A DNA stretch of 64,000 bases from Perkinsus olseni (Eukaryota > Perkinsozoa > Perkinsida): contig JABANN010000102.1 of assembly GCA_013115125.1 (NCBI GenBank), positions 1 to 64,000 of the forward strand, in the 5' to 3' direction. Numbering within the stretch: position 1 is the stretch's first letter; each line of letters opens with the position of its first letter. The notes beneath the pieces are model-generated. The model worked only from the letters and a program-made list of their open reading frames with translations, did not search any database and was not told the origin of the DNA. Positions 1 to 10,770 of the stretch are shown here, piece by piece. A program made the position numbers and the translations under genes.

Positions 1-1600
1 TGGTATAGATATCCTCGACCCCCATATAGGCAACGGCAACCTTATCCGCCAAATAGACTTCTGAATGGTATAGTTCCCATGACCGCAGGCTATCAACGTT
101 GGAGCGAAACTCCTCGAAAAGTGATGCCGGATCACTGATGCGGTGTTGGTTATCGGTCACCATGGTTATCGATTAGCATGGGTCGTTCGGAGGCCTCTGC
201 GACGCGGTCCTCAAGAAAACCAACTTCTTCCTGACCGCCTGAGGCGCCTTCTAGCGGGAGGACGACGAGCCTTCGGTGAGCGGGAGCCTTCTGTGAGAAG
301 ATTCCAAATGTTTATCAACCGACTTACTTGATCGCCATTTATTATTCATGAAGCTTTTACAACGATAGGATGTTGCGATGGACCTCCTTCATCTGTACAG
401 CGGAAAACTTCTTCATCATTCTTGTGTGTTGGAAGACCAAAAAGACATCTTCATTATCCCAATCTCTGTGTGTAGATAAGGCAATGATATATGACTTGTG
501 CCTAGTGATGAGAGGTTGTGTTCGGCGAGCTCTACCGGTCACTGATTGCATGTGGTTTACCAGCACTAGAGATCCGTGTTTCGCGGTTCTTGGAGAATTG
601 CTGTTCGTTTGTACGCCAGAGAGATCCCTCACCCTCACCGCTAGGAGTGGGTCCAGCAGTCTGAAGGGGCCGTGTGCCCGACAGGGATCCTCTAACCCCG
701 ACATGATAGGAGAACCTGGATCCCGGCCCTGCATGATCGCGCTCATCCGTACTAGCGCCAGAGCCGCAAAGAGAGACACATAAGCACAATGGTATCACAG
801 TTATGTGGTCTGGATACTCATCAAGGCGTTACCGTTTTGAAGAACTTCACCGAGGGCCAGAGTTTTACTCACGATTGTAAGAATCAATTGTTTTATCCAG
901 GGCCCGAGGACCCCACGACATATATAGCTGTCGGACTTCGAGTGGTGCGATGTGGTGTCCGACTTCAAGCTGGAGGTGTCCAGTTATGAAGCCTTCAGAG
1001 GCTCACAGGCAACTCCCACGATCAGAGGATGGTTTCTGAAGCAGAAATTCTGATGTCCTCAATGATTTGACCGGTGTGCACAGTTGAACTCTACGAGACC
1101 ATCTCATCCGAGCTCGACCAGTCTGCCCGCCTGTGGCGAGCGATACCATCATCCATCGAGCAGCATTGCTCAGTTCCCTCAAGCATGCTGATCGCGCGTG
1201 TTCTATTTCCATCCAACTTGTGCAAGAACGGCTTCGAAGGGTAACCTATACGGATATGAGTATCCATCATATTCTGCATAACATACTTGGGTCCTGGCCA
1301 CAATGCTGTCCCCATCGCTCGCTGTTCACCTTCGCCTCGCTATCTCACGACTCGGCTGTCCTCAGGCCTTCCCTGGGCTCAAGGAGAACTCCCTGAGGCT
1401 CGCAAACAACGGAGTGGATTGCTTGTTCAGCTAAGGCTCTCCCAATTGGGCGAATCATACTGCACTAGCACTTACAGTTGCACAGAACCGCGCGACAAAG
1501 ACACGTCTCATTGTTTGTCCCGAGACTTGGTACCGGTCCGCATTTGACATCAGCTAGTAGGGAGTGCACGCTGCTGGTATCTTTCTCGTTCGAACTTTGC
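1..1600. other. No supported gene; unresolved or decayed sequence
   Basis: I could not assemble a convincing exon chain here. Short open frames occur on both strands, for example a plus-strand stretch around 1080-1240 that reads as plausible protein for about 50 codons before a stop. None matches a family I recognise or is bounded by clear splice sites. It may be intergenic DNA, untranslated leader, or a decayed gene. Confidence 0.3.
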
Positions 1601-1616
1601 TTTTCCCGTTTCAGTC

Positions 1617-1866
1617 CTGACCCGGATCCGCTCAAACATCTCGATAACTCGACTCTTACCGAAGGCCTGGTTGCCGTGGAGTCGGCCGCTGAGAAGTTAA
1701 ACTACCAACGGCGTAGCAAGAAGCAAGTTATTATCCTGAAGAGCACTCTAGAGAGACTCGGGCCTCCTGGGGAAGCTCTGGTTGTCGAATTGCGAGATGT
1801 ATGTCGACTGACATCCGAGGCTATAGAGAAGGAATACGACACGTTCGAAGGCCTTTGCGATGAGGT
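1617..1866 (+). CDS. Putative helical exon of unknown gene
   Basis: This open stretch encodes a charged, helix-prone segment of about 80 residues rich in Leu, Glu, Lys and Arg, including ELRDVCRLTSEAIEKEYDTF, consistent with a coiled coil or helical bundle. The frame runs on to 2002, but the likely splice donor is the gt just after codons for LCDE, near 1866. It could be an upstream exon of the methyltransferase-like gene that follows or part of a separate gene. No family was recognised. Base and codon use resemble the neighbouring coding exons, which is the main reason for listing it. Confidence 0.3.
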
Positions 1867-2280
1867 CTACAAAGGCCTTGCCCCAACAGACCTCTTGACC
1901 TCTAGAAGACTCCGCTTGGGTGGTTGTCTAGCTATGCGAGCATCTACTATGTTAGCGTATACTGTTGTTATATACATTATTGAATGTGCCCATGATATAT
2001 GAACATTCCGGCCCTTTCTTGAGTGATTTTCTCGACCAGACTGTACGCTGAGATGGACGCTTCTTCCCCTGTGCGTGATGCATCTTGTCTGCGTGTGAAG
2101 GGGATACATAGTGATGATGTTTTGTGTGTGTCCAGCGGTGTGCCTGTTCGCGTTTGGCCAGTCAGTAAATGAGGACGAGGAGGGTGTCAACGGCGACCTA
2201 TCACCCCCGCTATCGGAATGGTAGGCAACATAACAGAGCGGACGAAGGGGTTGTGTTCACCCTCGAGTTGAACAACCCTG

Positions 2281-4315
2281 ATGCTCTCATGGCCAAGGGT
2301 CGCCTACCAGTCCTTCCTCACATTCGCCGCCATCGGGCTAGGTCCCGAGTACACCTCAGTGCTGGAGGTGCTTGACATCATCCCTGCTCACGCCAGAGCA
2401 GCTTCAGATGACTTCATTGATTTCCAAGTAACATATTCGGCTAAAGGTCACAGCTCAGCGTTTCGTCCCTACTATCAGGAGGGTGACCTTCGCCTGCCCT
2501 CTGAGATCATCAGCCGCCTGTCTCGTGTTGAGCCATTGAACATCACCGTTACAGGAGGTCCTTCAATGCCAACAGCCGTTATGGCTGACCGCCTCAGACG
2601 AGAGTAGCAGAATCGTTCCGCTGACTGCATTGCCATTTTCCGGTAGGTTACCTCACGCCGATGTGACCGTCCTCCAGGGCAACCTCCGGGATGACACTGA
2701 GACCAGGGTCTTAGCGGAGCGAAGCATCCAACTGTCTAACTCGACAAGTCTCCCCACCGGTCGAACTGTTGTTATTGACTATTTGGGTTTGGCTCAGAAC
2801 CTTCGTGACGCTATGGCAGCAGTGAAGGGAGAGGAGATGCCGCTCGGGGAGTTGTCCCGGGCTGTGTTAGAGTACATGTCTAACCTCAGGAGCATGCTCG
2901 CACCCGGCGGTCTGTTGGTCCTCTTCAAACCCGGGGGTATACTGGACACCGAGCTGCTCGCAGCAATGGCCTTCCGAGCCTGCAATAGTACGGACGAGGT
3001 GATGGTGTGTCGGAAGGCCTCAGCGGAAGAACGCACTGATACAGCATGGGGGTTCTGGACTTCCTGCCGTCTTGGGGACTGCAGGCAACAGCGGCTTGGG
3101 TTGAGCGTTGGTGGTGAGTGGGTGACGGAGGAGAGGGCATGTCCGGAGAGCACTCATGGCTGTCAACTAGGGCATGCTGATACCAAGACTAGCGGTGAGG
3201 ACTTGGTTAGGACTCATACGGAACCGGGGCAGCCGTTGAGCGTAGAGGGACCTTTGAGGGAGGCCGTGACAGAAGGGGAAGTCGGAGACGTACGAGAGTC
3301 CCCGCCGGTCGTGGAGACCTCGGCGGACACACTTTTTGAGGAGGTGGCAAGCGTCGTCTCGATTGAGCCGCTCACTGTGGATGATGTGGCTTACCATGAA
3401 ACAGAAAGGGTCCAGTCAATATCGATAGAAGCGAGCGCTGTGATGAGAAGTGGGGCGGGCGTAACACTGAATGAAGATGAAGGCATATCCGAGGACGATC
3501 ATGGCCTCCAACGGGCAACTGCAGGGGAGCCTGGGCCGTCAGAGGCACAAGCCACTCAATCTCCAAGCTCGCTTTCGATGATCCAGGGGGAGCCTCTGGC
3601 GGTTGACGAGGGTCTGAGTCAACGAGTGGAAGATCCAACGCTGGGCACCGGGAGATTGGAGGGCTTCAGTATCACCACGCCCAACGACAACGGGGGAGAG
3701 ATGGCTGATGCTCCTAAGGAGAGAGAAGTTGGACGGACTCCAGAAATCGCTAGGGATGGGCTAGACGAGCCACTAGCGTTAGAGGAGGGTAACGCTGTCC
3801 CGTCGGTGGCAACCTCTCCCTATGACGGAGAGGAGGTGGTTGAAGGTGGGGCGTTGAGTCCTGGAGAGGTCGATTCAACGCAAGCCCTCGATGAGCCCGG
3901 GTCAAGTTTTCTTACTGTGGGTGAAGCGCCGCAGCATGGAGGTCAGGATTCGGATGCTCAAAGTTCTTCAGGCAAAGTGACTCCATCGACCTTGGAAAGC
4001 CCAGGAACGTATTTAAACGGGATGACGAAAGAAGGTTCACCGCACGACGACCTACTGGCAGGGACTCCGGCAATGGTGGAAACGGCTGCGGCGATTGTTG
4101 TCAACACAGCCAGGATTGTGGATTATGGAGAGGAAGATAACACCGCGATGACTGTGGATTATGGAGAAGAAGATAACACAGCGATGACTGTGGATTATGG
4201 AGAAGAAGATAACACAGCGATGACTGTGGATTATGGAGAGGAAGACAATCTGGTTACTGATATCAGAGGCTGCGAAGGCACTCCTGATGGGCAGTGCATT
4301 GACTTGTTCTCATGA
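2281..4315 (+). CDS. SAM-methyltransferase-like protein with acidic repeat tail
   Basis: Two exons are clear: one ending at 2603 and one from 2647 to the TGA at 4313-4315, separated by a 43-nt GT-AG intron (2604-2646). Joined, they form a Rossmann-type core. A strand plus glycine loop (NITVTGGPSMPTAVMADRL) is followed by RRELPHADVTVLQGNL, a VVIDYLG strand, a helix, and LAPGGLLVLFKPGG, the usual post-motif turn of class I methyltransferases. Motif I is atypical (TGGPS rather than GxGxG), so SAM binding is inferred. The remaining c.400 residues are acidic, low-complexity and probably disordered, ending in four 12-residue repeats. Substrate unknown. Start at 2281 is provisional; an upstream exon around 2235-2290 (GVVFTLELNNPDAL) may belong to it. 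The next gene begins only 94 bp after the stop. Confidence 0.55.
4112..4249 (+). repeat. 36-bp coding tandem repeat, about four units
   Basis: Four near-identical 36-nt units encode the 12-residue motif MTVDYGEEDNTA (first unit begins RIVDYGEE, last ends DNLV). Units differ by a few synonymous changes, so the array is young or homogenised. It lies at the C-terminal end of the acidic tail of the methyltransferase-like protein and is a likely site of length polymorphism in multiples of 12 codons. Confidence 0.9.
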
Positions 4316-4409
4316 CAAGTGCTGTGGCCAGAGCCTCTTGCATCACTCTTAGCGCATTGCGTGGTGCATCTTTTGGGTGCGGGTGTCGCTAAGTTACGTT
4401 CTTCTACGC

Positions 4410-5868
4410 ATGTCGGATATCGACGATGAGAGTCAAGTGGTGGATGAGGGGGATCCGAGGGTGGACCAGTGCGTTGCTGAGGTCAGGCTGGTCTCCCCAT
4501 CACCCTTGAATTCTAGAAAACTTAGATAGAAGAGCTTACCCACTTAATCCGTGCCCAACAAAGACGCCTTGATGCCCAAGAACTACTCATTGAGGAATTG
4601 TGCCAGGCGAGCTTGTGTCGTAAATCAGTCGTTGACCAGACGCTCTCCCTGTCCCAGGCTCGGTGTGACGTCTGTTTGGCCCCCGAAACAGCCACCCGCG
4701 TGTTAAGTCAGGAAGTACGCAAAAAGAAGCAGGTATCCATAGCTCGTCATGAGCTCCCTGACTTCTCTCCCTCAGAGAGACACCTTAGCCTTGCGAGCTT
4801 CCATTATAGTATCAGCTGTCATGTTCGGCGTAGTTTCCAAAGTAACTACTCCCATAGGCTGTGATCGTGATGGCGGCCTCTCCTTCTAGGTGATGTACTC
4901 GCATTATCAACTGCAGTACTGCTTCGAGCTCTTCTATAAGACGGCAAAGGAATCGATTCCCGAGCTCGAGGATATCGATTTCAGTCGACTCTCGTAGGGT
5001 CCCTCTGGGGAGCATGTCGAGGGCGGAAGTCGTCCGGAGTGATTCTCTCAGGCCGCTTTACTTCTCCCCAATATCTGCGACGGATGCCACAACAGCACCC
5101 GTGTGGTTTTTGATGAGCCTGCTGGCCTCCCTGTACCCCCAACGAGGTTCGCTTTCAAGGCGCTATGCTGCTGCTGCTGCTTGCAGGTTATCGGCATTTC
5201 TGCAATTCGCTGCGGTTCTGGTTGACAGAATACTGAGAACCATCGTGATGATGTCGATTCTCGCCGGCGGTGTTGTCTTCGTTTTCAAGTGAGAGATGTT
5301 ACTCGACTCAAGTAACTTGAGCGCTCGCTAGCGAAGTGTGTGCTTCTTAGGAACTTCGATTCCATCGTGCGGTGGTTCCGAGAGGACAAGGGAGGCGAGA
5401 CCGTCAGAGACCATCTGGAGGAAGTCAGTGGTGCATCGGCTGACATCGCTGTGAGATGAACGCGTCTTCATCTCTTACGGGCTTCCCTCCATCACTGCCC
5501 ATTCTCTGTTTGAAGAACATCAATTGAACCTGTTCCAGCGTAGGACTATGAGCTCACCGTGCACACCATGTTTAGGTATCATCAACGGCTACGGAAGTAG
5601 CCAGCGAGTCGGCAACAGCGACACTGCCGAAAACGCAGTGGTCGATATCAACAGATGGCTCGATGGAGCGGTCCATGGGTCCTTCCTCCAATGAGGAGGA
5701 GAGTACAACGTCGACGATTGGCTTCACTGGTCCGGTAACCAGACGAAGAGCTAAGGTAGGGCTGTGGGTGATGCACACACTACTACGGTTACATCTTTCA
5801 GGCGGTCCTTTAAAAGCATGCCCGACAGTTGGGGTGATGTCTTTGCTCGTCGTGAAGGTCAGAGATGA
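4410..5868 (+). CDS. Small multi-exon helical protein, unknown function
   Basis: Reconstructed from four or five exons with GT-AG borders. ATG at 4410 begins MSDIDDESQVVDEGD and the exon ends at a gt near 4482. A coiled-coil exon at about 4530-4650 contains ELTHLIRAQQRRLDAQELL. A further exon around 4889-4996 contains MYSHYQLQYCFELFYKTAKE. A Ser/Thr-rich exon spans about 5577-5754 (ends GPVTRRRAK before a gt). The last exon, about 5801-5868, ends SWGDVFARREGQR followed by TGA at 5866-5868. Exact borders between the second and fourth exons are not settled. No enzymatic or domain signature is visible. It starts 94 bp downstream of the preceding gene on the same strand, so the two are tightly packed. 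I do not recognise the family. Confidence 0.45.
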
Positions 5869-6920
5869 GCGGTAAAGATTCGCATGGAAAGGTTGAGGAT
5901 TATCATGTATCGCTCGACTGTGTTGTTCTGTCCCGTTATTTCCTCAGCATCACAGAATACACATGGCTAGTATATTTGCTTCGCCTGCTGATGTTGTGTT
6001 CTGTTATGTTACAAGAGCCTTAAGGTAGCAGTATCCTATATTGCAACCATAGCTAAAGTGGGCAAGAGAATGAGGTTCTTCGCAATGAAAGCTCGTGAGC
6101 ACCTTCCCGTTACGGTCCTCAACGATCATCATCTATCCAGCTGACTCCTTAGACGAGCGTCGGGCAAGGACGGATCGAACTGGCTCAAATCATAATGAAC
6201 AAACACAGCGTTTGGGGAGCTTCGCGTGTATAAGCGTTGGTCGAATGGAAAGAAGAGGCTCCGAGCCTCCGAGAGAAAAACTGACCGATGTACTCTACTC
6301 GCACATTGGCATAGGATACAGCCATAAAGGAGGTGCGCACGGAGCGAAGCAAAATGGAGAGTTTCACGCCAACAGATGTTTTGGGTATCTCTAATAACCA
6401 AACCTCAGCATGAGGAGAAACCGAGGGACAGTTCTATTGTTGAGCAATCGATGCTTTTTGCACGGGTCAAGGAGAAGTTGTGCAAATTGTCCCCTTGGAG
6501 CACCCTGCACAACTGTCCCACTATAGCTTCACGCTAGTTATACGCTAAGTCCTTGCGCTCGTTATAGATTCAGTATCAAGCATTGATATCTAATTATTCT
6601 CTAGTATGGTTGTGGTGGGTGATAGTGGTATGACTTGATAATCATAGAGAGATTATCTCAGAAGAAGGTCAGGGTCGCTGTAAAGGGATTCATTGTGGTC
6701 CATACTCGGTATCAATCGAAGTATGGGTGCAGGATGGTATCTTTCTAGTGATGCTTGCCTTTGATGGATGAGATCGTGGTATGTTGGTCGTAGTTGATCG
6801 TGTTGGCCACGTTGATAATAATCTTGGGGGAGCTGTCCACTTGTGGATGGTCTTCAGTGTATGATCCGAGTCGCAAAGAGTCGTCATTAAAGTAGTCGGT
6901 TAATCGTCCATGAAGTCCAT
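5869..6920. other. Intergenic, nothing recognised
   Basis: Short frames on both strands lack splice context or recognisable protein features. I see no RNA gene. The region leads into the minisatellite. Confidence 0.4.
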
Positions 6921-6929
6921 GAATCGTGG

Positions 6930-9365
6930 AGCTCTACGGTGTGCTCAAAACCTCTCATACGAATACGGTCGAAATTTCTTCTATGAATATGGTGGAAACT
7001 TCTTCTACGTCGTATCGTTTTCTATATTGCGAATGTTTTGGTACGGTTCACTGAGGAATGGGTATGTTCGGGCTTCTTCTATGGATATGGTCAAACGCCT
7101 TCTTCGGCTTCTGTTCTGGTACGGGTTATTCAGTAATGAGCATGATAGAAACTTCTTCATAGATATGGTCCTAATTTCTTCTATAAATATGGTCGTATAA
7201 CTTGTTCTTTGGATATGTTCGAAAGTTCTTCTATGAATATGATCGCAACTTCTTCTTCAGTGAATATGGTTGAAACTTCGTCTACGTCGTATAACGTCTT
7301 CTATATCGCGACTGTTTTGGTACGGTTCACTGAGGAATGGATATGTTCGAGCTTCTTCTATGGATATGGTCGTAACTTCATCTTTGGATATGGTCGAAAG
7401 TTCTTCTATAAATATGGTCGGAACGTCTTGTTTGACCTTCTCATGGTCCCGTTCACTAGGAAATGATTATTGTCGAACTTCTTATATGAATATGGTCGTA
7501 ACTTCTGTGAATGTGGTCGTAACGTCTTGTTTGATCTCTCTTGGTACGGTTCACTAGAAAATGAATATGGTCGAACTTCTTCCATGAATACGGTCGTAAC
7601 TTCTTCTTTTAATGTGGTCGTAACTTCTTCTATGAGTATGGTCGTAACTTCTTCCATGAAAATGGTCGTAACGTCTTATTTGATCTCTCTCTTGGTACGG
7701 TTCACTAGGAAATGAATATGGTCGACCTTTTTCTATGAATATGATCGCAACTTCTTCTGTGAATATGGTGGTAACTTCTTCTACACCGTAACGTCTGTAT
7801 CGCGACTATTTGGTATGGTTCAATGAGGAATGGATATGTTCGAGCTTCTATGAATATGGTCGTAACTTCTTTTATGNNNNNNNNNNNNNNNNNNNNNNNN
7901 NNNNNNNNNNNNNNNNNNNNNNNNNNNNNNNNNNNNNNNNNNNNNNNNNNNNNNNNNNNNNNNNNNNNNNNNNNNGAATGTGGTCATAACTTCTATGAAT
8001 GTGGTCATAACTTCTATGAATGTGGTCATAACTTCTATGAATGTGGTCATAACTTCTATGAATGTGGTCGTAACTTCTGTGAATATGGTCGAACTTCTTA
8101 TACGAATATGGTCGTAACTTCTTCTGTGAAAACGGTCGTAACGTCTTATTTGATCTCTCTCTTTCGGTACGGTTCACTAGAAAATGAATATGGTCGAACT
8201 TTTCCTTTGAATATGACCGCAACTTTTTCTATGAATATGGTGGTGACTTCTTCTACATCGTAACGTCTGTATCGCGACTATTTGGTACGGTTCACTGAGG
8301 AATGGATATGTTCGAGCTTCTTCTATGAATTTTGTCGTAACTTCTTCTATGAATGTGGTCGTAACTTCTTTTATGAATGTGGTCGAACTTCTTATATGAA
8401 TGTGGTCGAACTTCTTATATGAATGTGGTCGAACTTCTTATATGAATATGGTCGTAACTTCTTCTGTGAAAATGGTCGTAACGTCTTATTTGATCTCTCT
8501 CTTGGTACGGTTCACTAGGAAATGAATATGGTCGTAACTTCTTCTGTGGATATGGTCGTAACTTCTTCTGTGGATATGGTCGTAACTTCTTCTGTGGATA
8601 TGGTCGAAACTTCTTCGACGTCGTAACGTCTTCTACATCGCGATTGTTTCGGTACGGTTCACTGAGGAATGGATATGTTCGAGCTTCTTCTATGAATATG
8701 GTTGTAACGTCTTCTATGAATATGGTTGTAACGTCTTCTATGAATATGGTTGTAACGACTTCTATGAATATGGTGGTAACGTCTTGTTTGATTTTTCTCT
8801 TGATACGGTTCGCTAGAAAATGAATATGGTCGAACTTTTCCTATGAATATGGTCGTAACGCCTTGTTGGTACGGCTCACTAGGAAATGAATATGATCGCA
8901 ACTTCTTCTGTGGATATGGTTGTAGCTTCTTATATGAATATGGTTGTAACATCTTGTTTGACCTTCCTCTTGGTACGATTCACTAGGAAATGGAAATGGT
9001 CGAACTTCTTCTATGAATATGATCGAAACTTCTTCTACGTAGTAGCGTCTTCTGTGAATATGGTCGTAACTTCATCTGTGAATATGGTCGTAACTTCACC
9101 TGTGAATATGGTCGTAACTTCATCTGTGAATATGGTCGTAACTTCATCTGTGAATATGGTCGTAACTGCTTCGTCTTGTTTGAATTTTCTCTTGGTACGG
9201 TTCGCTGTGGAATGGGTATGTTCGAACTTCTTCAATGAACATGGTCGTGAGTTCTTCTACGTCGTAACGTCTCGTCTGGCTTCTGTCTTGGCACGGTTTG
9301 CTGAGGAATGAATATGGTTATAACGTCTTCTATGGATATGGTCGAAAAGTCTTATGAATATGTAT
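6930..9365. repeat. Complex minisatellite with 21/24-nt subunits in higher-order blocks
   Basis: About 2.4 kb is built from variants of a 24-nt subunit, TATGAATATGGTCGTAACTTC plus TTC, with some 21-nt versions (for example five copies just after the gap, 7976-8085). These are grouped into larger blocks separated by a conserved spacer of the form TTGGTACGGTTCACTNGGAA, which recurs at roughly 7037, 7314, 7535, 7692, 7809, 8163, 8281, 8501, 8647, 8793, 8867, 8967, 9190 and 9287. Because subunits are multiples of three, several frames on both strands stay open for 60-140 codons. I regard these as repeat artefacts rather than genes, though a low-complexity Tyr/Asn/Gly-rich protein cannot be excluded. 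Confidence 0.9.
7877..7975. other. Assembly gap (run of N) inside the minisatellite
   Basis: Ninety-nine undetermined bases interrupt the tandem array. Flanking subunits are near-identical, so the gap probably marks an unresolved or collapsed part of the array rather than unique sequence. Confidence 0.95.
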
Positions 9366-10765
9366 GTTGTCCTCCAAACTTGGATCTATTTCAATGTTTT
9401 GGAGGATGCACAGAGCACGTTGTCTGGTGCTTCTTTGGTTTCTATCTGCGAGGGATCGAGTCTTTCGCTATTACTATCGCTGGAAGGTCGCTACTCCGCC
9501 CTCGTTGGGTCGGGGTGCTCTGGTACAGTCCGATATATCATGGTATGAATGGGCAGACCCAACCTGCTTCGTGTTTCGGTACATCTTCAGGTATCCTCTC
9601 ATCGTCCTCTACAGCGCCACGAGTTCTGTTCCGGTACATGTCATGGTTCTTGGGTCGAAGTGCTCTGCTGCGAATGGTCTATCCTAGTTGAATCCGGGAG
9701 AGTGATGATCACTCAGCGGTTCACTGTGTCCTCTATCATGTATCGCTTCTGTGCTTTTCATCTCGGCTGTCAGGTTATTATCGGTTGTCGGTAATTTCTT
9801 CGTCATACTTGATTCTGGTTATCTACCAACGGACGTCGATGGCGTCGTGTATTCCCTAGGTTCGTGAACAACTTCGTGATGATGTACAAGAGTCCAGTGG
9901 CGGATTACTGTGTTGTTTGTTGTCCACGAATCGGTGTGGCTGAGTTGCAGTGAGTCCCATTGTTGAAGCAAGTCCCCTCACAATCATCATCTCTTCCCTT
10001 ATGTACAGTCTCATGCTTACACACGGTATCCGCCGATAAGGTATCCTACGACTGTCTTGGTTGGCTGCAAAATAGGTATCCCTAATCCTGGCTGAAGGTT
10101 GATGAGAGTGTCGTCTCTGGCGAGGCTATGACCGGTATTGTGTGCTCGATTGCGTTTACCGAGACCTTTGTTGTGGAGATGGTCATGATGGCTAAAGTAA
10201 GGTGGTCGGGAAAGCTCGAGCATGCCGACCCATGACATCTCCTTAACATCTATGTCCCAATGTCGTAGTGTTCTTTCGTTTCTTCAAGTTTCATTTCTCG
10301 TAGGCTTAATAAGTGCTTATATCGGTATACTACAGAGTGTGTTGCGTTGCCACTGTAATTTCAAAGCTCAATCTTCGGGAGAGCATTTGGTTGTAGCCAA
10401 GATATTCAGAGACGCATGCCCAAGTATACTAGCCAGTGGCTAGTAGCCACGTACGGTTAACGGCGACACACTGAGGACTTTAAGCGCTCAAGAATATCCG
10501 GTCAGTAAGTTGTTGTTCGATATCAAGACACGACGGCGTCACAGAAGGGGACAGTGTCTCATCACCAAGCCTGGGTCTTTATGACATTGCCCTGTCAAGG
10601 TCCATCATCCAAACGCGGAACACACACGGTCAGAAACAACAACAGCACTCCTCCATGTTAGCTGCCAACCGGCATCCAAAAATAAAACTTCTTCAAATGG
10701 TCAAGGAAGTACCCACATATGTCGTACCTGACTCGGCAATCACCACGAGCGTCGTTATACACAGT
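9366..10765. other. Intergenic, nothing recognised
   Basis: Overlapping short frames at 9308-9690 in two registers show no family features or splice logic. The rest is non-coding as far as I can see. It lies between the minisatellite and the 3' end of the minus-strand dioxygenase-like gene. Confidence 0.4.
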
Positions 10766-10770
10766 GGTTG

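Noticed and set aside
2281-3160. A viral polymerase-associated methyltransferase remnant
   Set aside because: The turn LAPGGLLVLFKPGG superficially recalled one, but after removing the 43-nt intron the order fits an ordinary class I Rossmann methyltransferase, and flanking sequence shows no viral domains.
7000-9300. Regular 21-24-nt repeats resembling a CRISPR array
   Set aside because: Repeats are contiguous or near-contiguous variants without unique equal-length spacers, and the genome is eukaryotic. It is a minisatellite.
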